A stretch of DNA of 64,000 nt from Rhodobacter flavimaris (GTDB taxonomy: Bacteria > Pseudomonadota > Alphaproteobacteria > Rhodobacterales > Rhodobacteraceae). Below the pieces are notes generated by a model. That model made no database searches. It was not told where the DNA came from and was given only the letters and a program-made list of their open reading frames with translations. This document shows, one piece after another, positions 1 through 10,149 of the stretch. Position 1 is the stretch's first letter. The number at the start of each line of letters is the position of its first letter. Position numbers and translations under genes: made by a program. The DNA lies in the NCBI RefSeq assembly GCF_021378075.1, contig NZ_JAJUOS010000005.1:1-64000 (forward strand), read 5' to 3'.

Positions 1-159
1 GGCATCTCGGGCGCGATCCAGCACCTCGCGGGTATGAAGGACAGCAAAATCATCGTCGCCATCAACAAGGACGAAGAAGCCCCGATCTTCCAGGTCGCAG
101 ACTTCGGCCTCGTCGCGGATTTGTTCGCGGCTGTCCCGGAACTCACCGGGAAGCTCTGA
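1..159 (+). CDS. etfA: Electron transfer flavoprotein subunit alpha, C-terminal fragment
   Basis: The first 52 codons are the end of a longer gene cut by the window edge. The translation contains the ETF-alpha FAD-binding signature ([10 protein letters not shown], then [13 protein letters not shown] and ADFG), ending in a TGA at 157-159. ETF-alpha with ETF-beta carries electrons from acyl-CoA dehydrogenases to ETF:quinone oxidoreductase. This fits the acyl-CoA genes hbd and mcd nearby. A rho-independent terminator follows 21 bases downstream, so this is the end of a transcript, presumably etfBA. Confidence 0.93.
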   Translation, partial: GISGAIQHLAGMKDSKIIVAINKDEEAPIFQVADFGLVADLFAAVPELTGKL

Positions 160-180
160 TCGCGAGCGATATGAACCAAA

Positions 181-207
181 AGCCCCGCCAATGGCGGGGC
201 TTTTTCT
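181..207 (+). terminator. Rho-independent terminator after etfA
   Basis: A 9-bp perfect stem (AGCCCCGCC / GGCGGGGCT) with a three-base loop is followed by a T-rich tail. It lies between etfA and the convergent DUF6473 gene, whose stop is at 212, and could serve both strands. Confidence 0.85.
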
Positions 208-211
208 TATC

Positions 212-1033
212 TCAGAGCATCCGCGCCAGAACCGGCGTGATCGCCTCGGCGATTTCGCGATGGACGGCAGGCCCCGGCATGGTGCTGGCCGCAAGCTCCT
301 CCATCGGCCCGAAGACCATGCCTTCAACCCCTGTGGTCCGCGCCGCGACCGATGGCTGAACCTTCACCAGAACATCGGCGAAACCGCTGATCAGGGCGAC
401 AAGGCCTTCGTCAAGCAGCAGCGGCTCTGGCCCTAGCGGATCGTGCACCGACGGGTCACGATACTCTCCCAGCCAGAGCAACACCTTGCGCCCGCCCATC
501 CGTTCGAGAAACGAAGACATGCGCGCAACCCAGGCCGTGCGCAATTCCGTCGCAACGGCGCTGAAACGCTCCGGCGCGCACTCATACAGCACGCTCAGCA
601 GGTGGCGGGTAAAGTTGAATTCGGCGAAATCGACCTCGGGGAAAAGACTGCGCAACTGGTTTGACGCTTTCAGAAAACGGTCGTTTCGCCGTGGATGCAC
701 CGAGTAGAAGCGGTTCGACATGTTATGCGCGCCCATCAGCTGGATCACCGTCAGCTTGGCGCGGCGCGAGGCCCCCAGTACGGCGGGTTCGTTGAAGAAT
801 ACGTCGATCCCGGCATTCAGATAGCCGAAGTTGATGACCGGCAGGCCCAACTTGGCCTCGACTAGGCTCGGCCAGGGGTTTTCGACGAATTTTCCATAGG
901 TCTCGCCGCCACCGAAGGCCGCCAGATAGGGTTCGGTAAGGTCCCGCCTTGGCCCCCGAAACAGCAGTTTCGACGGGCCGTAGCGGCACGGAAAGTAATC
1001 AAGGGCACCTTCGCCCGGATATTCGAAAGCCAT
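212..1033 (-). CDS. DUF6473 family protein
   Basis: A 273-residue soluble protein of unknown function. The opening [19 protein letters not shown], the [19 protein letters not shown] stretch and the later [17 protein letters not shown] segment match my memory of the DUF6473 family, which is mainly found in Rhodobacterales. Some members are described with sulfotransferase or polysaccharide genes, but I see no catalytic motif I can name. The ATG at 1033 is chosen over one 8 codons upstream because GGTGGGA sits just before it. It is convergent with etfA and divergent from hbd. Confidence 0.7.
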   Translation of the reverse strand: MAFEYPGEGALDYFPCRYGPSKLLFRGPRRDLTEPYLAAFGGGETYGKFVENPWPSLVEAKLGLPVINFGYLNAGIDVFFNEPAVLGASRRAKLTVIQLMGAHNMSNRFYSVHPRRNDRFLKASNQLRSLFPEVDFAEFNFTRHLLSVLYECAPERFSAVATELRTAWVARMSSFLERMGGRKVLLWLGEYRDPSVHDPLGPEPLLLDEGLVALISGFADVLVKVQPSVAARTTGVEGMVFGPMEELAASTMPGPAVHREIAEAITPVLARML

Positions 1034-1142
1034 TTTCCCACCCAAGTTTCGACTCACCCAAGGGCATGTTCGCAGCCAACCCTTGCCAAAGGGCTAAAGG
1101 GAAAATGTCGCGCTTTTACGCGGCGAAACTGGCTGATTGCGC

Positions 1143-1170
1143 TTGCGCTGCGGTGCAGCGAAGCTATCAT
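1143..1170 (+). promoter_or_regulatory. Candidate sigma-70 promoter of hbd
   Basis: TTGCGC (1143-1148), a 16-base spacer and TATCAT (1165-1170) precede the hbd start by 27 bases. It is the best match in the divergent gap between the DUF6473 gene and hbd. There is no experimental support. Confidence 0.35.
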
Positions 1171-1196
1171 TCTGCAACCGCAAACGAGAGGCGAAA

Positions 1197-2072
1197 ATGG
1201 GTATTCAATCAGTCGGAATCGTCGGCGCTGGCCAGATGGGCAACGGGATCGCACATGTCTTTGCCCAGTCGGGCTATGAGGTGCTGCTGAACGACATCGC
1301 GCAGGAAGGCCTGGACCGGGCCATCGCGACGATCACCAAGAACCTCGACCGTCAGGTCTCGCGCGAGAAGATCACCGAGGCCGACAAGATCGCCGCCCTC
1401 AGCCGCATCAAGACGACGCTGACGCTGACCGACCTTGGCCAGACCGACCTTATCATCGAGGCCGCGACCGAGCGTGAAGCCGTCAAGGACCAGATCTTTG
1501 CCGCGCTCCTGCCGCATCTGAAGCCCGAGACGATCCTGGCAACGAACACCTCGTCGATCTCGATCACGCGTCTTGCCTCGCGCACCGACCGCCCCGAGCG
1601 TTTCATCGGCCTGCACTTCATGAACCCTGTTCCGGTCATGAAACTGGTCGAACTGATCCGCGGCATCGCAACGGACGACGAGACCTACAACACCATGCTT
1701 GCCGTGGTGCATTCGCTGAAAAAGACCACCGCCTCGGCCGAGGACTTCCCCGCCTTCATCGTGAACCGCATCCTGGTGCCGATGATCAACGAGGCGGTCT
1801 ATACGCTTTACGAGGGCGTAGGGGACGTCGAGTCGATTGACCAGGCGATGAAGCTGGGCGCGAACCACCCGATGGGGCCGCTTGAACTGGGCGATTTCAT
1901 CGGCCTCGACACCTGCCTTGCGATCATGAACGTGCTGCATGACGGGCTGGCGGACACCAAGTATCGCCCCTGCCCGCTGCTGACGAAATATGTCGAGGCT
2001 GGCTGGCTTGGCCGCAAATCAGGCCGTGGCTTCTACGATTATCGTGGCGAAAAGCCCGTTCCGACGCGCTAA
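1197..2072 (+). CDS. hbd: 3-hydroxybutyryl-CoA dehydrogenase
   Basis: A 291-residue NAD(P)-dependent dehydrogenase that interconverts 3-hydroxybutyryl-CoA and acetoacetyl-CoA. The N-terminal Rossmann motif GAGQMGNGIA is at residues 9-18. The family signature around the catalytic His (GLHFMNPVPVMKLVEL) follows, then the C-terminal domain motif GLGYDYR-like GRGFYDYRGE. The start is set at ATG 1197, preceded by GAGAGGCGAAA, and removes a 20-codon upstream extension. Length is typical for the short bacterial form. Its role is probably in short-chain acyl-CoA and polyhydroxybutyrate turnover together with ETF. Confidence 0.95.
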   Translation: MGIQSVGIVGAGQMGNGIAHVFAQSGYEVLLNDIAQEGLDRAIATITKNLDRQVSREKITEADKIAALSRIKTTLTLTDLGQTDLIIEAATEREAVKDQIFAALLPHLKPETILATNTSSISITRLASRTDRPERFIGLHFMNPVPVMKLVELIRGIATDDETYNTMLAVVHSLKKTTASAEDFPAFIVNRILVPMINEAVYTLYEGVGDVESIDQAMKLGANHPMGPLELGDFIGLDTCLAIMNVLHDGLADTKYRPCPLLTKYVEAGWLGRKSGRGFYDYRGEKPVPTR

Positions 2073-2091
2073 GCGATACGCGACAAACGAC

Positions 2092-2118
2092 AAAGGCGCG
2101 CGATTTCGCGCGCCTTTT
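2092..2118. terminator. Bidirectional terminator between hbd and ptsH
   Basis: A near-perfect palindrome AAAGGCGCGCGA..TCGCGCGCCTTTT with a two-base loop has A-run and T-run flanks. It fits termination of both convergent genes. Confidence 0.85.
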
Positions 2119-2138
2119 GCATTGCCGCTCTGGCAGGG

Positions 2139-2408
2139 TTAGTTTTCTTCGCCGAAGCGGTTGGCGACCAGCGCCTCAAGCGCATCGGCCAGCTGCTCGG
2201 CCTCAAGCCCGTGGGTGGTGACCGCGATGGTGGTTCCGCGCGACGCCGCCAGCATCAGAAGCCCCATGATCGAATCGCCAGACACGCGCATGCCGTCTTT
2301 CTCGACCTCGGCGCGCGCGTCATGGGACTCGACCACCTCGACGAACCGCGCCGAGGCACGGGCGTGCAGCCCCTTTTCGTTGACGATCTTCAAGATCTTG
2401 GAAACCAT
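2139..2408 (-). CDS. ptsH: HPr-like phosphocarrier protein
   Basis: An 89-residue HPr. The active-site His15 lies in NEKGLHARASA, and the regulatory serine Ser46 is in SGDSIMGL, the site phosphorylated by HPr kinase. The gene overlaps the upstream EIIA gene by one base (TAATG) and is the last member of the hprK-rapZ-EIIA-HPr run. In Rhodobacterales this is a signalling PTS branch rather than a sugar uptake system: no sugar-specific EIIB or EIIC gene is present here. EI is not in the window. Confidence 0.95.
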   Translation of the reverse strand: MVSKILKIVNEKGLHARASARFVEVVESHDARAEVEKDGMRVSGDSIMGLLMLAASRGTTIAVTTHGLEAEQLADALEALVANRFGEEN

Positions 2409-2809
2409 TACTTCGCGTCTGTCCCGTATGCCGTGTAGCTGTTGATATATTTGCGACCGGCATCGAGAGCCGCCTCAACCGCCGCATGGACGCCGAGACT
2501 GCGCGATTTCGCCAGCTTGATCAACAGCGGCAGGTTGGCACCGTAGATGATTTCCCGCTCGCAGGCCTCACAGGCCAGAAGGCTGAGGTTCGAAGGCGAG
2601 CCGCCGAACATATCGGTGACCACGACAACCCCGTCGCCCGCATCGACCGCATCGGCAGCAGCCCGGATCTCAGCCTGCTTGGCGCCCCGGTCATGGTCGT
2701 CTTCGATGGTGATGGCGCGAATGCCTTCCTGAGGGCCGACGACATGCTCGACCGCCGCGAGATACTCGCGTGCCAGACCTCCATGTGCCACGATCACGAT
2801 CCCGATCAC
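2408..2809 (-). CDS. PTS mannose-type EIIA component
   Basis: A 133-residue EIIA of the mannose family. The phosphorylatable His9 is in IVIVAHGG, and [12 protein letters not shown] is the second family motif. The gene overlaps rapZ by four bases (ATGA) and ptsH by one, implying translational coupling. In alphaproteobacteria this protein (called EIIA-Man or PtsM) receives phosphate from HPr in a regulatory chain without a cognate permease. A sugar-transport role is unlikely because IIB, IIC and IID genes are absent here. Confidence 0.93.
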   Translation of the reverse strand: MIGIVIVAHGGLAREYLAAVEHVVGPQEGIRAITIEDDHDRGAKQAEIRAAADAVDAGDGVVVVTDMFGGSPSNLSLLACEACEREIIYGANLPLLIKLAKSRSLGVHAAVEAALDAGRKYINSYTAYGTDAK

Positions 2810-3726
2810 GCGCCGCTAGCCTCTTTCATCCCGGGCAGAACCTGTGCCTGCCGCTCCAATTCCCTGTGTCGTTTAGACACATGCCACCCTGCTTCCGCAA
2901 GCATCTTGGCCATGCTTTCCGTTACGGCAACCGACCGGTGTTGCCCGCCGGTACACCCAAAGCCCACGGACAGGTGACTCTTGCCCTCTTCAACATGGGC
3001 CGGAAGCAGGAAAAGCAAGAGATCCCGCACCCGGCTCACGAATTCCTCATAACGCGGATCGGCCGCGACATGCCCGGCCACCGCGGCATCAAGCCCGTTC
3101 AGCGGGCGCAGTTCCGGCACCCAATGCGGGTTGGCCAGGAACCGACAATCAAACATCATATCAAGCCCGCGCGGCACGCCGCGCTTGTAGCTGAACGAAT
3201 GGACGGTGACCGCCAGCCGGTCGCGCTGCCCCATATCGAAAAGGCGTGCGATCTCGGCGCGGCAATCGTGGATCGTCATGTCGGAGCTGTCGATCAGCAC
3301 ATCGGCCCGCGCGCGGATGGGGGCCAGAAGGTCGATCTCCTGCGCGATGCCGACCTCGGGCGCATCGCCGGGCGCTAGCGGATGGCGGCGGCGGGTCTCT
3401 GAATAGCGCCGCAGCAGCACATCGGCCCGGGCATCCATGAAAAGAACCTCAAGCCGCACAGTCGGCGTGCGGGTCAGCCGGTCGATCAGCTCAATCAGCG
3501 CAATGGCCGAGAACTCACGGTTGCGCACGTCGATGCCAAGCGCCATGGGCTGCGAAAGCGCCCCGTCCAGCAGGCGCGGCACAAGGCTGAGCGGCAGGTT
3601 GTCGATGGTCTCGTAGCCAAGATCCTCGAGCGCCGCGATCGCGGTCGAGCGGCCTGCCCCTGACGGACCGGTCACCAGCACAACCCGGCTGGCAGCCTCC
3701 CTCGTGGCCTTGCCCTCGTCACTCAC
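2806..3726 (-). CDS. rapZ: RapZ family RNase adapter / nucleotide-binding protein
   Basis: A 306-residue protein with a Walker A motif GPSGAGRS at residues 20-27 and the C-terminal RapZ region ending [15 protein letters not shown]. In E. coli RapZ controls amino-sugar synthesis by handing sRNA to RNase E; the alphaproteobacterial targets are less clear. I prefer a GTG start at 3726. It overlaps the hprK stop as GTGA and has GGGAG six bases upstream, whereas the ATG at 3750 has no Shine-Dalgarno sequence and overlaps hprK by 28 bases. The stop overlaps the EIIA start. Confidence 0.92.
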   Translation of the reverse strand: MSDEGKATREAASRVVLVTGPSGAGRSTAIAALEDLGYETIDNLPLSLVPRLLDGALSQPMALGIDVRNREFSAIALIELIDRLTRTPTVRLEVLFMDARADVLLRRYSETRRRHPLAPGDAPEVGIAQEIDLLAPIRARADVLIDSSDMTIHDCRAEIARLFDMGQRDRLAVTVHSFSYKRGVPRGLDMMFDCRFLANPHWVPELRPLNGLDAAVAGHVAADPRYEEFVSRVRDLLLFLLPAHVEEGKSHLSVGFGCTGGQHRSVAVTESMAKMLAEAGWHVSKRHRELERQAQVLPGMKEASGA

Positions 3727-4154
3727 GCGTGTCTCCCACCCTTCAGCCATTGCAGAACAGCGAGATCAAGATGACCATGTTGCAGTCGCAGCACAAGGGG
3801 CAGAAACCTGTCTAAAACGTTTGTTTCCCGCATCGGCGGCAGTCTCTCGGTTTCCTCGCGCGACAGATCAACCACAAGGCGAATTCTGGCGGATGGGAGG
3901 GGCTGCGCACGTAGGATGCCGACCCCGCGTGCCTCGATCAGCCCGGCAATCGACTCGGGCGCGCTGGCGATCACATCGGGCCCGTCCTTATGCAGAACGA
4001 CGCGGTCATCCGCCACCAGATGCGCGCCGTAGGCCATCAGTTGCAAGGCCAAGGTGGATTTCCCCGCACCCGAGGGGCCCAAGATCAGAACGGCATTGCG
4101 GTCATCAAGCGCGACGCAACTGGCGTGGAGAATGATCAGCCCCGCGTCCTCCAC
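3723..4154 (-). CDS. hprK: Short alphaproteobacterial HPr kinase/phosphorylase
   Basis: A 143-residue protein, much shorter than the roughly 310-residue Gram-positive HprK because only the catalytic domain is present. Walker [10 protein letters not shown] is at residues 26-34, followed by the VADDRVVL motif. It is expected to phosphorylate the HPr serine (Ser46 here). It starts with GTG at 4154, preceded by GGAGG seven bases upstream and 15 bases after the chvG stop. This places it in the chvI-chvG operon and links the envelope sensor to PTS phosphorylation state. Confidence 0.93.
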   Translation of the reverse strand: MEDAGLIILHASCVALDDRNAVLILGPSGAGKSTLALQLMAYGAHLVADDRVVLHKDGPDVIASAPESIAGLIEARGVGILRAQPLPSARIRLVVDLSREETERLPPMRETNVLDRFLPLVLRLQHGHLDLAVLQWLKGGRHA

Positions 4155-4169
4155 CCAGAACCTCCGGGG

Positions 4170-5897
4170 TCAGAGCGGCAGGCCGACGACGAACCGCGCG
4201 CCTAGCGGCTCCGAGGTGATATCGGCGTCGGTCGGCCGGATATTCTCGGCCCAGATCACGCCGCCATGCGCCTCGACGATTTGCTTCGAGATTGCAAGCC
4301 CAAGGCCCGAATGGTCGCCGAACTGACCCACCGGGCGCTGCGAGTAGAACCGTTTGAAGACCTTGGTCAGTGCCTCGTCGGGTATGCCGGGGCCGGTATC
4401 TTCTACGACGACCAGCACACGATTATCTCGGCGCCGCGCCCAGATACGGACCGCATCGCCATCCTCACAGAACGAGATCGCATTGCCGATCAGGTTGACG
4501 AAGACCTGCGCGAGGCGCCCCTCAAGCCCGCTGATCACGATGGGATCGCGCGGCAGGTCGATGATGAAATCGATCCCCTTCTCGGCCGCCTGTTCGCCCA
4601 GGTGCTTGCTGACGCTGCCCACCATCTTCATCAGATCGAAGGGCTGCTCTTCTTCCTTCACAAGCTCCGAATCGAGGCGCGAGGCGTTGGAGATATCGCT
4701 GACGAGACGATCGAGGCGGCGCACGTCATGGTCGATCACATCAAGCAACTTGGTGCGCTGATCGTCGCGCTTGACCATATGCAGCGAGGCCACCGCCGAG
4801 CGCAAGCTGGCCAGCGGGTTCTTGATCTCATGCGCGACATCGGCAGCGAACTGCTCGTTCGCGTCGATCCGGTCGTAAAGCGCGGCCACCATCCCCCGCA
4901 GCGCCGCCGAAAGCCGCCCGAGTTCGTCGGGCCGCGCGGTCAGGTCGGGGATGCGGACGCGGGCCGGGCTCATCTTGCGCGCGCCGCGATCGCTGCCGAT
5001 CTCGGCGGCAGCGGCCAGATCGGCCAGCGGGTTGGCGATGGTCGAGGCCAGAACGAGGCTCAGCCCGATCGAGACGATGATCGCCACGACGAACATTTGC
5101 AGCACCTGCTCACGCTCGACCCGCACCAACTCGTCGATCTCGCCCGCAGCCGAGGTGATCGCCAGCAGGCCCACCATCCGGTCATTCTGGTAAAGCCCCG
5201 TCGCGACCGAGAAAATCGTCGAACCTGCCGGATCGCGGCTGGTCGAGATCTGGGTCTTGCCGGGCTCCACCTTGGGCACCAGCGCGCCGAGCATCTTCTC
5301 GATGTCAAACGACGGATTGGTGCTTTGCGTCGGCCGCATGAGCCCCGTCAGCAAATCCCACCCGCGATTGAGCAGATCGGTGATCAGCGTGGTGCGCTGG
5401 TTGGGTTCCAGCCCCTCGACCGTTCCGCGGCTGGCAGTCTGAGCTGATTCCGAGGAAATCAGCAGGTTGCCGCGGGTGTCGAAAAGGTAAAGCTGCGTGC
5501 CTTCGGGCAGTGTGATCCCGGCCAGCGTGTCGGTCAGGTCGATCCCGTCACCCGCCGCGAGGTTGACGGGCGCCTCTTTCGGCATCCGCGCCTCGAAGAC
5601 ATCGGCGATCAGGCCGGCCTCATTCACGATGGCGCTTTCACGCTGATAAACAAGGCTGTCGCGGAACGGGTTGAGGTAGAGCACACCGGCCACCATCATG
5701 ACCATGGCCATGAGGTTGAAGGTGATGATCTTGCGCGCCAGCGGCGAGCGGTTCAGCGATACAACACCACGCTGCGCCCGCCCCATGGACAGGTCGTCAT
5801 GGACGGTGCTTTCGGCACCGGTCCAGTCCTCGCCGAGGACGACATCCGTATCACCGCCTCTGGCCTGGCCCAACCCTATCCGTCCCGAAATGCTCAT
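4170..5897 (-). CDS. chvG: Sensor histidine kinase ChvG (ExoS/BvrS type)
   Basis: A 575-residue membrane histidine kinase. Transmembrane segments at about 57-75 and 266-285 flank a periplasmic sensor domain. HAMP follows, then the HisKA box [13 protein letters not shown] with phosphoacceptor His356, the N box near 468-473, DTGPG at 500-504 and GLGL at 531-534. Relatives ChvG, ExoS and BvrS sense acidity or envelope stress and phosphorylate ChvI. The N-terminal 55 residues before TM1 are long for the family, so a downstream start (for example MGRAQRG) is possible. The start overlaps the chvI stop by four bases. Confidence 0.93.
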   Translation of the reverse strand: MSISGRIGLGQARGGDTDVVLGEDWTGAESTVHDDLSMGRAQRGVVSLNRSPLARKIITFNLMAMVMMVAGVLYLNPFRDSLVYQRESAIVNEAGLIADVFEARMPKEAPVNLAAGDGIDLTDTLAGITLPEGTQLYLFDTRGNLLISSESAQTASRGTVEGLEPNQRTTLITDLLNRGWDLLTGLMRPTQSTNPSFDIEKMLGALVPKVEPGKTQISTSRDPAGSTIFSVATGLYQNDRMVGLLAITSAAGEIDELVRVEREQVLQMFVVAIIVSIGLSLVLASTIANPLADLAAAAEIGSDRGARKMSPARVRIPDLTARPDELGRLSAALRGMVAALYDRIDANEQFAADVAHEIKNPLASLRSAVASLHMVKRDDQRTKLLDVIDHDVRRLDRLVSDISNASRLDSELVKEEEQPFDLMKMVGSVSKHLGEQAAEKGIDFIIDLPRDPIVISGLEGRLAQVFVNLIGNAISFCEDGDAVRIWARRRDNRVLVVVEDTGPGIPDEALTKVFKRFYSQRPVGQFGDHSGLGLAISKQIVEAHGGVIWAENIRPTDADITSEPLGARFVVGLPL

Positions 5898-6595
5898 TCT
5901 TCGTTGTAACGATAACCGATCCCGTAGAGCGTTTCGATAGCAGAGAAATCATCGTCGGCCGCGCGCATCTTCTTGCGCAGGCGCTTGATGTGGCTGTCGA
6001 TGGTGCGGTCGTCCACATAGACCTGATCGTCGTAGGCGACGTCCATCAACTGATCGCGCGATTTCACGAAACCCGGACGCAGCGCCAAGGCCTGCAGCAG
6101 CAGGAATTCAGTCACCGTCAGCGTGACTTCCTTGCCCTTCCAGCTGACCGAGTGGCGCAGCGGGTCCATCGTCAGATTGCCACGCACGATGACCTTCGTA
6201 TCTTCGGTCACCGCGACCTCGCCGGTGCTGATCGCCTCCTGTCGGCGCAGCAGCGCGCGGATGCGCTCGACCAACAGGCGTTGGCTGAAAGGCTTCTTGA
6301 CGTAGTCGTCGGCGCCCATGCGCAGCCCCAGAACCTCGTCGATCTCATCATCTTTCGAGGTCAGGAAGATCACCGGCATGGAGGACTTCTGCCGGATGCG
6401 CTGCAACAGCTCCATCCCGTCCATCCGCGGCATCTTGATATCCAGCACGGCCATGTCCGGCAGCCGCTTGCCAAAGGCTTCAAGCGCCGCCTGGCCATCG
6501 TTGAAAGTTTCGACCTCGTATCCTTCAGCCTCAAGCGTCATCGAAACGGAGGTAAGAATGTTGCGATCATCGTCGACGAGCGCGATCCTCGACAT
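5894..6595 (-). CDS. chvI: OmpR-type response regulator ChvI
   Basis: A 233-residue regulator. The receiver domain has acidic residues VDDD near the N terminus, phospho-acceptor Asp52 in [11 protein letters not shown] and a conserved Lys in FLTSKDD. The C-terminal winged helix ends [10 protein letters not shown] place the start at ATG 6595, with GAGGG seven bases upstream, rather than the ATG two codons earlier. It is first in the chvI-chvG-hprK-rapZ-EIIA-HPr run and divergent from pckA, a known ChvGI target in Agrobacterium. Confidence 0.94.
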   Translation of the reverse strand: MSRIALVDDDRNILTSVSMTLEAEGYEVETFNDGQAALEAFGKRLPDMAVLDIKMPRMDGMELLQRIRQKSSMPVIFLTSKDDEIDEVLGLRMGADDYVKKPFSQRLLVERIRALLRRQEAISTGEVAVTEDTKVIVRGNLTMDPLRHSVSWKGKEVTLTVTEFLLLQALALRPGFVKSRDQLMDVAYDDQVYVDDRTIDSHIKRLRKKMRAADDDFSAIETLYGIGYRYNEE

Positions 6596-6933
6596 GCTCA
6601 TGCCCTCATATCTGCCTATTCATTATACTTTGGAAACATTCTCTGCTTTCCGTTTCACGGAATCAACCGGCTTGTGCGAATCGGGCACCCAAGCCGAATC
6701 ATTCGTGACGAAAAATTCCTACGATTGACTAAATTGCCGCACCTCGCGTTCTTGGTTGCGCTAAAACGCCAATGGTTGCGCTAACTGCGGCAAAGCGTTC
6801 TGTTCCTTCGCAGAACCGTCATGCTATAGGGGCCGCATTCGACGCGACCACCCGCGACGGATCGGTATCCCTTTTGGCCGGGGATGCCGGGAGGAACCCA
6901 ATGAACGCCGCGCGACGGCATCGGGAGCTACAG
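6596..6933. other. Divergent chvI-pckA regulatory gap
   Basis: This 338-base non-coding stretch separates two divergent transcripts. It is richer in A+T than the genes, and holds a direct repeat at 6753-6784 and a weak -10-like TATAGG at 6825-6830. An ATG at 6901 has its own Shine-Dalgarno sequence (GGGAGGAACCCA), which could give PckA an 11-residue N-terminal extension. Confidence 0.6.
6753..6784 (+). promoter_or_regulatory. Direct repeat upstream of pckA, candidate activator site
   Basis: TGGTTGCGCTAA occurs at 6753-6764 and again, perfectly, at 6773-6784. The 20-base period is two helical turns, typical of sites where a dimeric regulator binds one face of DNA. It sits between chvI and pckA, so ChvI or a carbon-control regulator is the natural candidate. 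That assignment is inference. Confidence 0.45.
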
Positions 6934-8532
6934 ATGATCACTGGACGTGTGAACCCGGCGAAACGCCTGGAAGATCAAGGCATCACTGGTCTGGGCAATG
7001 TCTATTACAACCTGCTCGAGCCGGCGCTGATCGAAAGCGCGCTCAAGCGCGGCGAAGGCACGCTTGGCAAGGGTGGCGCTTTCTACTGCACGACCGGCGC
7101 CCACACGGGTCGTTCGCCCAAGGACAAGTTCGTTGTCCGCACCCCCGACGTCGAAGACACGATCTGGTGGGAAAACAACAAACCGATGGATCCCGCCAAT
7201 TTCGACACCCTCTATGCCGACATGCTCGAGCATATGAAGGGCAAGGATTACTACGTGCAGGATCTCTTCGGCGGCGCCGACGCCGAGCACCGCCTGGATG
7301 TGCGCGTCGTGACCGAACTGGCCTGGCACGGCCTCTTCATCCGCACCATGCTGCGCCGCCCCGAGCGCGCCGAGCTCGACACTTTCGCGCCCGAGTTCAC
7401 CATCATCAACTGCCCGTCGTTCAAGGCCAACCCGGAACGCCACGGCTGCCGTTCGGAAACGGTCATCGCGCTGAACTTCGACAAGAAGCTCATCCTGATC
7501 GCGAACACCGCCTATGCTGGCGAGAACAAGAAATCGGTCTTCACGCTGCTGAACTACATCCTGCCCGGCAAGGGCGTGATGGCGATGCACTGCTCGGCCA
7601 ACCACGCGATCGGCAACCCCGACGACACCGCCGTCTTCTTCGGCCTGTCGGGCACCGGCAAGACCACGCTCTCGGCCGATCCGTCGCGCATCCTGATCGG
7701 TGACGACGAGCACGGCTGGTCGGAAAAGGGCACCTTCAACTTCGAAGGCGGCTGCTACGCGAAAACGATCAACCTGTCGAAAGAAGCCGAGCCGGAGATC
7801 TACGCGACCTGCTCGATGTTCGGCACCGTGGTCGAGAACATGGTCTTCGACGAAGAAACCCTTGAGCTGGACTTCTTCGACAACTCGATCACCGACAACA
7901 TGCGCTGCGCCTACCCGCTGCACTACATCTCGAACGCGTCGGAATCGGCCCTCGGCGGTCATCCGAAGAACGTGATCATGCTGACCTGCGACGCTTACGG
8001 CGTCCTGCCGCCGATCGCGCGTCTGACCCCGGCGCAAGCCATGTATCACTTCCTGTCGGGCTTCACCTCGAAGACCCCGGGCACCGAGGTGGGTGTGGTC
8101 GAGCCGACCCCGACCTTCTCGACCTGCTTCGGCGCGCCCTTCATGCCGCGCCGCCCCGAGGTTTACGGCAAGCTGCTGCAGGAAAAGATCCACGAGTTTG
8201 GCGCTTCGTGCTGGCTGGTGAACACCGGCTGGACCGGTGGCGCCTTCGGCACCGGCAAACGCATGCCGATCAAGGCGACCCGCGCGCTGCTGACCGCCGC
8301 GCTCGACGGCTCGCTGAACGCGGTCGAGTTCCGCAAGGATCCGAACTTCGGCTTCGAGGTTCCGGTCTCGGTCCCGGGCGTGGATGCCACGCTGCTCAAC
8401 CCGCGCGACACTTGGGCCGACAAGGGCGCCTTCGACGCGCAGGCCTCGAAACTGGTCAAGATGTTCTCGGACAACTTCGCGCAATACGTCCCCTATATCG
8501 ACGAAGACGTGAAGGCCGCAGCCATCGGCTGA
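6934..8532 (+). CDS. pckA: Phosphoenolpyruvate carboxykinase (ATP)
   Basis: A 532-residue enzyme converting oxaloacetate plus ATP to phosphoenolpyruvate, the entry step of gluconeogenesis. It has the ATP-PEPCK P-loop [17 protein letters not shown], the preceding MHCSANHA metal-binding motif, and the GDDEHGWS segment. The ATG at 6934 gives the usual Rhodobacter length and has GGGAG six bases upstream. The alternative ATG at 6901 would add 11 residues. A strong terminator follows 23 bases downstream, so the gene is monocistronic. Confidence 0.96.
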   Translation: MITGRVNPAKRLEDQGITGLGNVYYNLLEPALIESALKRGEGTLGKGGAFYCTTGAHTGRSPKDKFVVRTPDVEDTIWWENNKPMDPANFDTLYADMLEHMKGKDYYVQDLFGGADAEHRLDVRVVTELAWHGLFIRTMLRRPERAELDTFAPEFTIINCPSFKANPERHGCRSETVIALNFDKKLILIANTAYAGENKKSVFTLLNYILPGKGVMAMHCSANHAIGNPDDTAVFFGLSGTGKTTLSADPSRILIGDDEHGWSEKGTFNFEGGCYAKTINLSKEAEPEIYATCSMFGTVVENMVFDEETLELDFFDNSITDNMRCAYPLHYISNASESALGGHPKNVIMLTCDAYGVLPPIARLTPAQAMYHFLSGFTSKTPGTEVGVVEPTPTFSTCFGAPFMPRRPEVYGKLLQEKIHEFGASCWLVNTGWTGGAFGTGKRMPIKATRALLTAALDGSLNAVEFRKDPNFGFEVPVSVPGVDATLLNPRDTWADKGAFDAQASKLVKMFSDNFAQYVPYIDEDVKAAAIG

Positions 8533-8555
8533 TAGATAACGGACAGTGAACCCAG

Positions 8556-8583
8556 AAGGGGCCGGGATCATTCCCGGCCCCTT
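8556..8583 (+). terminator. Terminator after pckA
   Basis: A 12-bp perfect stem (AAGGGGCCGGGA / TCCCGGCCCCTT) has a four-base loop TCAT. It lies 23 bases after the pckA stop. The T tail is short. Confidence 0.75.
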
Positions 8584-8616
8584 CGCGTTTGTGCCCGCAG
8601 GTGCCATAGTCCGCCC

Positions 8617-10149
8617 ATGATACCCGCAATTCTCATCGCCCTCTTTTGCGCAGCTCTTCTGGGCTGGCGGTTGACGCGCCTTCCGGCGCGCGCGGCGGAT
8701 CTGCCCGGCGCGCCGCCTATTCCCTCGGGGCCTCTCGCGTCGCTTTGGCCCGATCTGGACAGCACCGGCATCGCCCCGCTGCCCGAGGCGCTCGAGGCTT
8801 TCGCGGCGCGTTTGGCGCTTTGCGATGCCGCCCGTTCCGAGATCTGCGCGCAGTATTATCTCTGGCGCGGCGATCATTCCGGCACGCTCCTGTTCGAGGC
8901 ACTCTTGCGCGCGGCAGATCGCGGCGTGCGCGTGCGGCTGCTGCTGGACGACAATGCAACGGCGGGGCTCGATGCGCGGCTGGCGTTTCTCGACGCCCAT
9001 CCGAATATCGAGCTGCGCCTTTTCAACCCCTTCCCGCTGCGGTTCCCGCGTCTTCTGGGATACCTCTTCGACTTCCCTCGCCTCAATCGCCGGATGCACA
9101 ACAAGATGCTGATCGCCGACGGAGCGGCCGCGATCCTTGGCGGGCGCAACATCGGGGACGAGTATTTCAACGACCTGTCCTCGATCGGGCTGTTCATGGA
9201 TATGGATATCTTCGTGGCAGGCCATGCGGTGCGCGCCGCTCAGGAGGCGTTTGAAACCTACTGGGCCTCCGAGCCCGCTTGGCCTGCCGCAGGTCTTCTC
9301 CGGCAAACGCCCGAGCGGCTGGCCAAAGGCCGCGCTGAGCAGGAAACCGCGCTACAGGCGGCGCGCGAGACCCGGTTCTCGGCCCTGCTTGCCGAAAGCC
9401 TTTCGTCCGCGGATCTGGGCACCTCGGCGCTGTCCTTGCACGAGGCGCCCGTACGCCTGATCACCGACCCGCCCGAGAAGGTTCTGGGGCGCGCTCACAA
9501 ACGACAGCACCTCTTTCCATCGCTGCGCATGGCGCTTGGCCGTCCGCAGGAGAATTACGATCTGATCTCGCCCTATTTCGTGCCCCGGCGGCGCGACGGC
9601 AAGGAAATGCGGGCGATGGCGAAACGCGGCATCCGGGTGCGGGTGCTGACCAATTCGCTGGCGGCCTCGGACGCGCCCATCGTGCATACGGGCTACGCCT
9701 GGCAGCGCCATGCGCTGATCCGCGCGGGCGTCGGCATTTACGAATATTCCGGCGACGGCAAGGTGCAGTTGCGCCGCGGGCTGATCGTGCGCAACCGCCA
9801 CGGCACCGCCCCTTTCGCGCGCAGCAAGCTGCATGCCAAGATCTTCTCGGTCGATCGCAAGCGCGTCTTCATCGGCACGTTCAACTTCGACCCGCGCTCG
9901 CTGTTTCTCAACACCGAGATGGGCGTGGTCGTCGATGACCCCGCCTGGGCCGAGGAATTGCACCGCACCTTCGATCAGGCCGTGCCGCATCTGGCGTGGC
10001 GGGTGGGGCTGCGCCGCGGCCATCTGATCTGGATCCGGCGGGCCGAGGACGGCAGCGAGGAAGCCATCCGCCATGAACCCGGCGCGCAATGGTGGCAGCG
10101 CGGGCTGATCGCCATTCTTGCCTGGCTGCCAATCAAGGGCCTGCTTTAG
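8617..10149 (+). CDS. Phospholipase D family / cardiolipin synthase-like protein
   Basis: A 510-residue protein with one N-terminal membrane anchor (residues 1-16) and two HKD active-site motifs: H161-K163-D168 in RMHNKMLIADG, and H406-K408-D413 in KLHAKIFSVD. The pattern resembles the ClsC (YmdC) class, which joins phosphatidyl groups to make cardiolipin. General phospholipase D activity is an alternative. The stop overlaps the stop of the convergent rnr gene by four bases (TTAG). The Shine-Dalgarno sequence is weak. Confidence 0.85.
   Translation: MIPAILIALFCAALLGWRLTRLPARAADLPGAPPIPSGPLASLWPDLDSTGIAPLPEALEAFAARLALCDAARSEICAQYYLWRGDHSGTLLFEALLRAADRGVRVRLLLDDNATAGLDARLAFLDAHPNIELRLFNPFPLRFPRLLGYLFDFPRLNRRMHNKMLIADGAAAILGGRNIGDEYFNDLSSIGLFMDMDIFVAGHAVRAAQEAFETYWASEPAWPAAGLLRQTPERLAKGRAEQETALQAARETRFSALLAESLSSADLGTSALSLHEAPVRLITDPPEKVLGRAHKRQHLFPSLRMALGRPQENYDLISPYFVPRRRDGKEMRAMAKRGIRVRVLTNSLAASDAPIVHTGYAWQRHALIRAGVGIYEYSGDGKVQLRRGLIVRNRHGTAPFARSKLHAKIFSVDRKRVFIGTFNFDPRSLFLNTEMGVVVDDPAWAEELHRTFDQAVPHLAWRVGLRRGHLIWIRRAEDGSEEAIRHEPGAQWWQRGLIAILAWLPIKGLL

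Noticed and set aside
6928..9306. A 792-codon open frame opposite pckA and the phospholipase gene
   Set aside because: It is antisense to two well-supported genes, with Arg/Gly-rich low-complexity translation.
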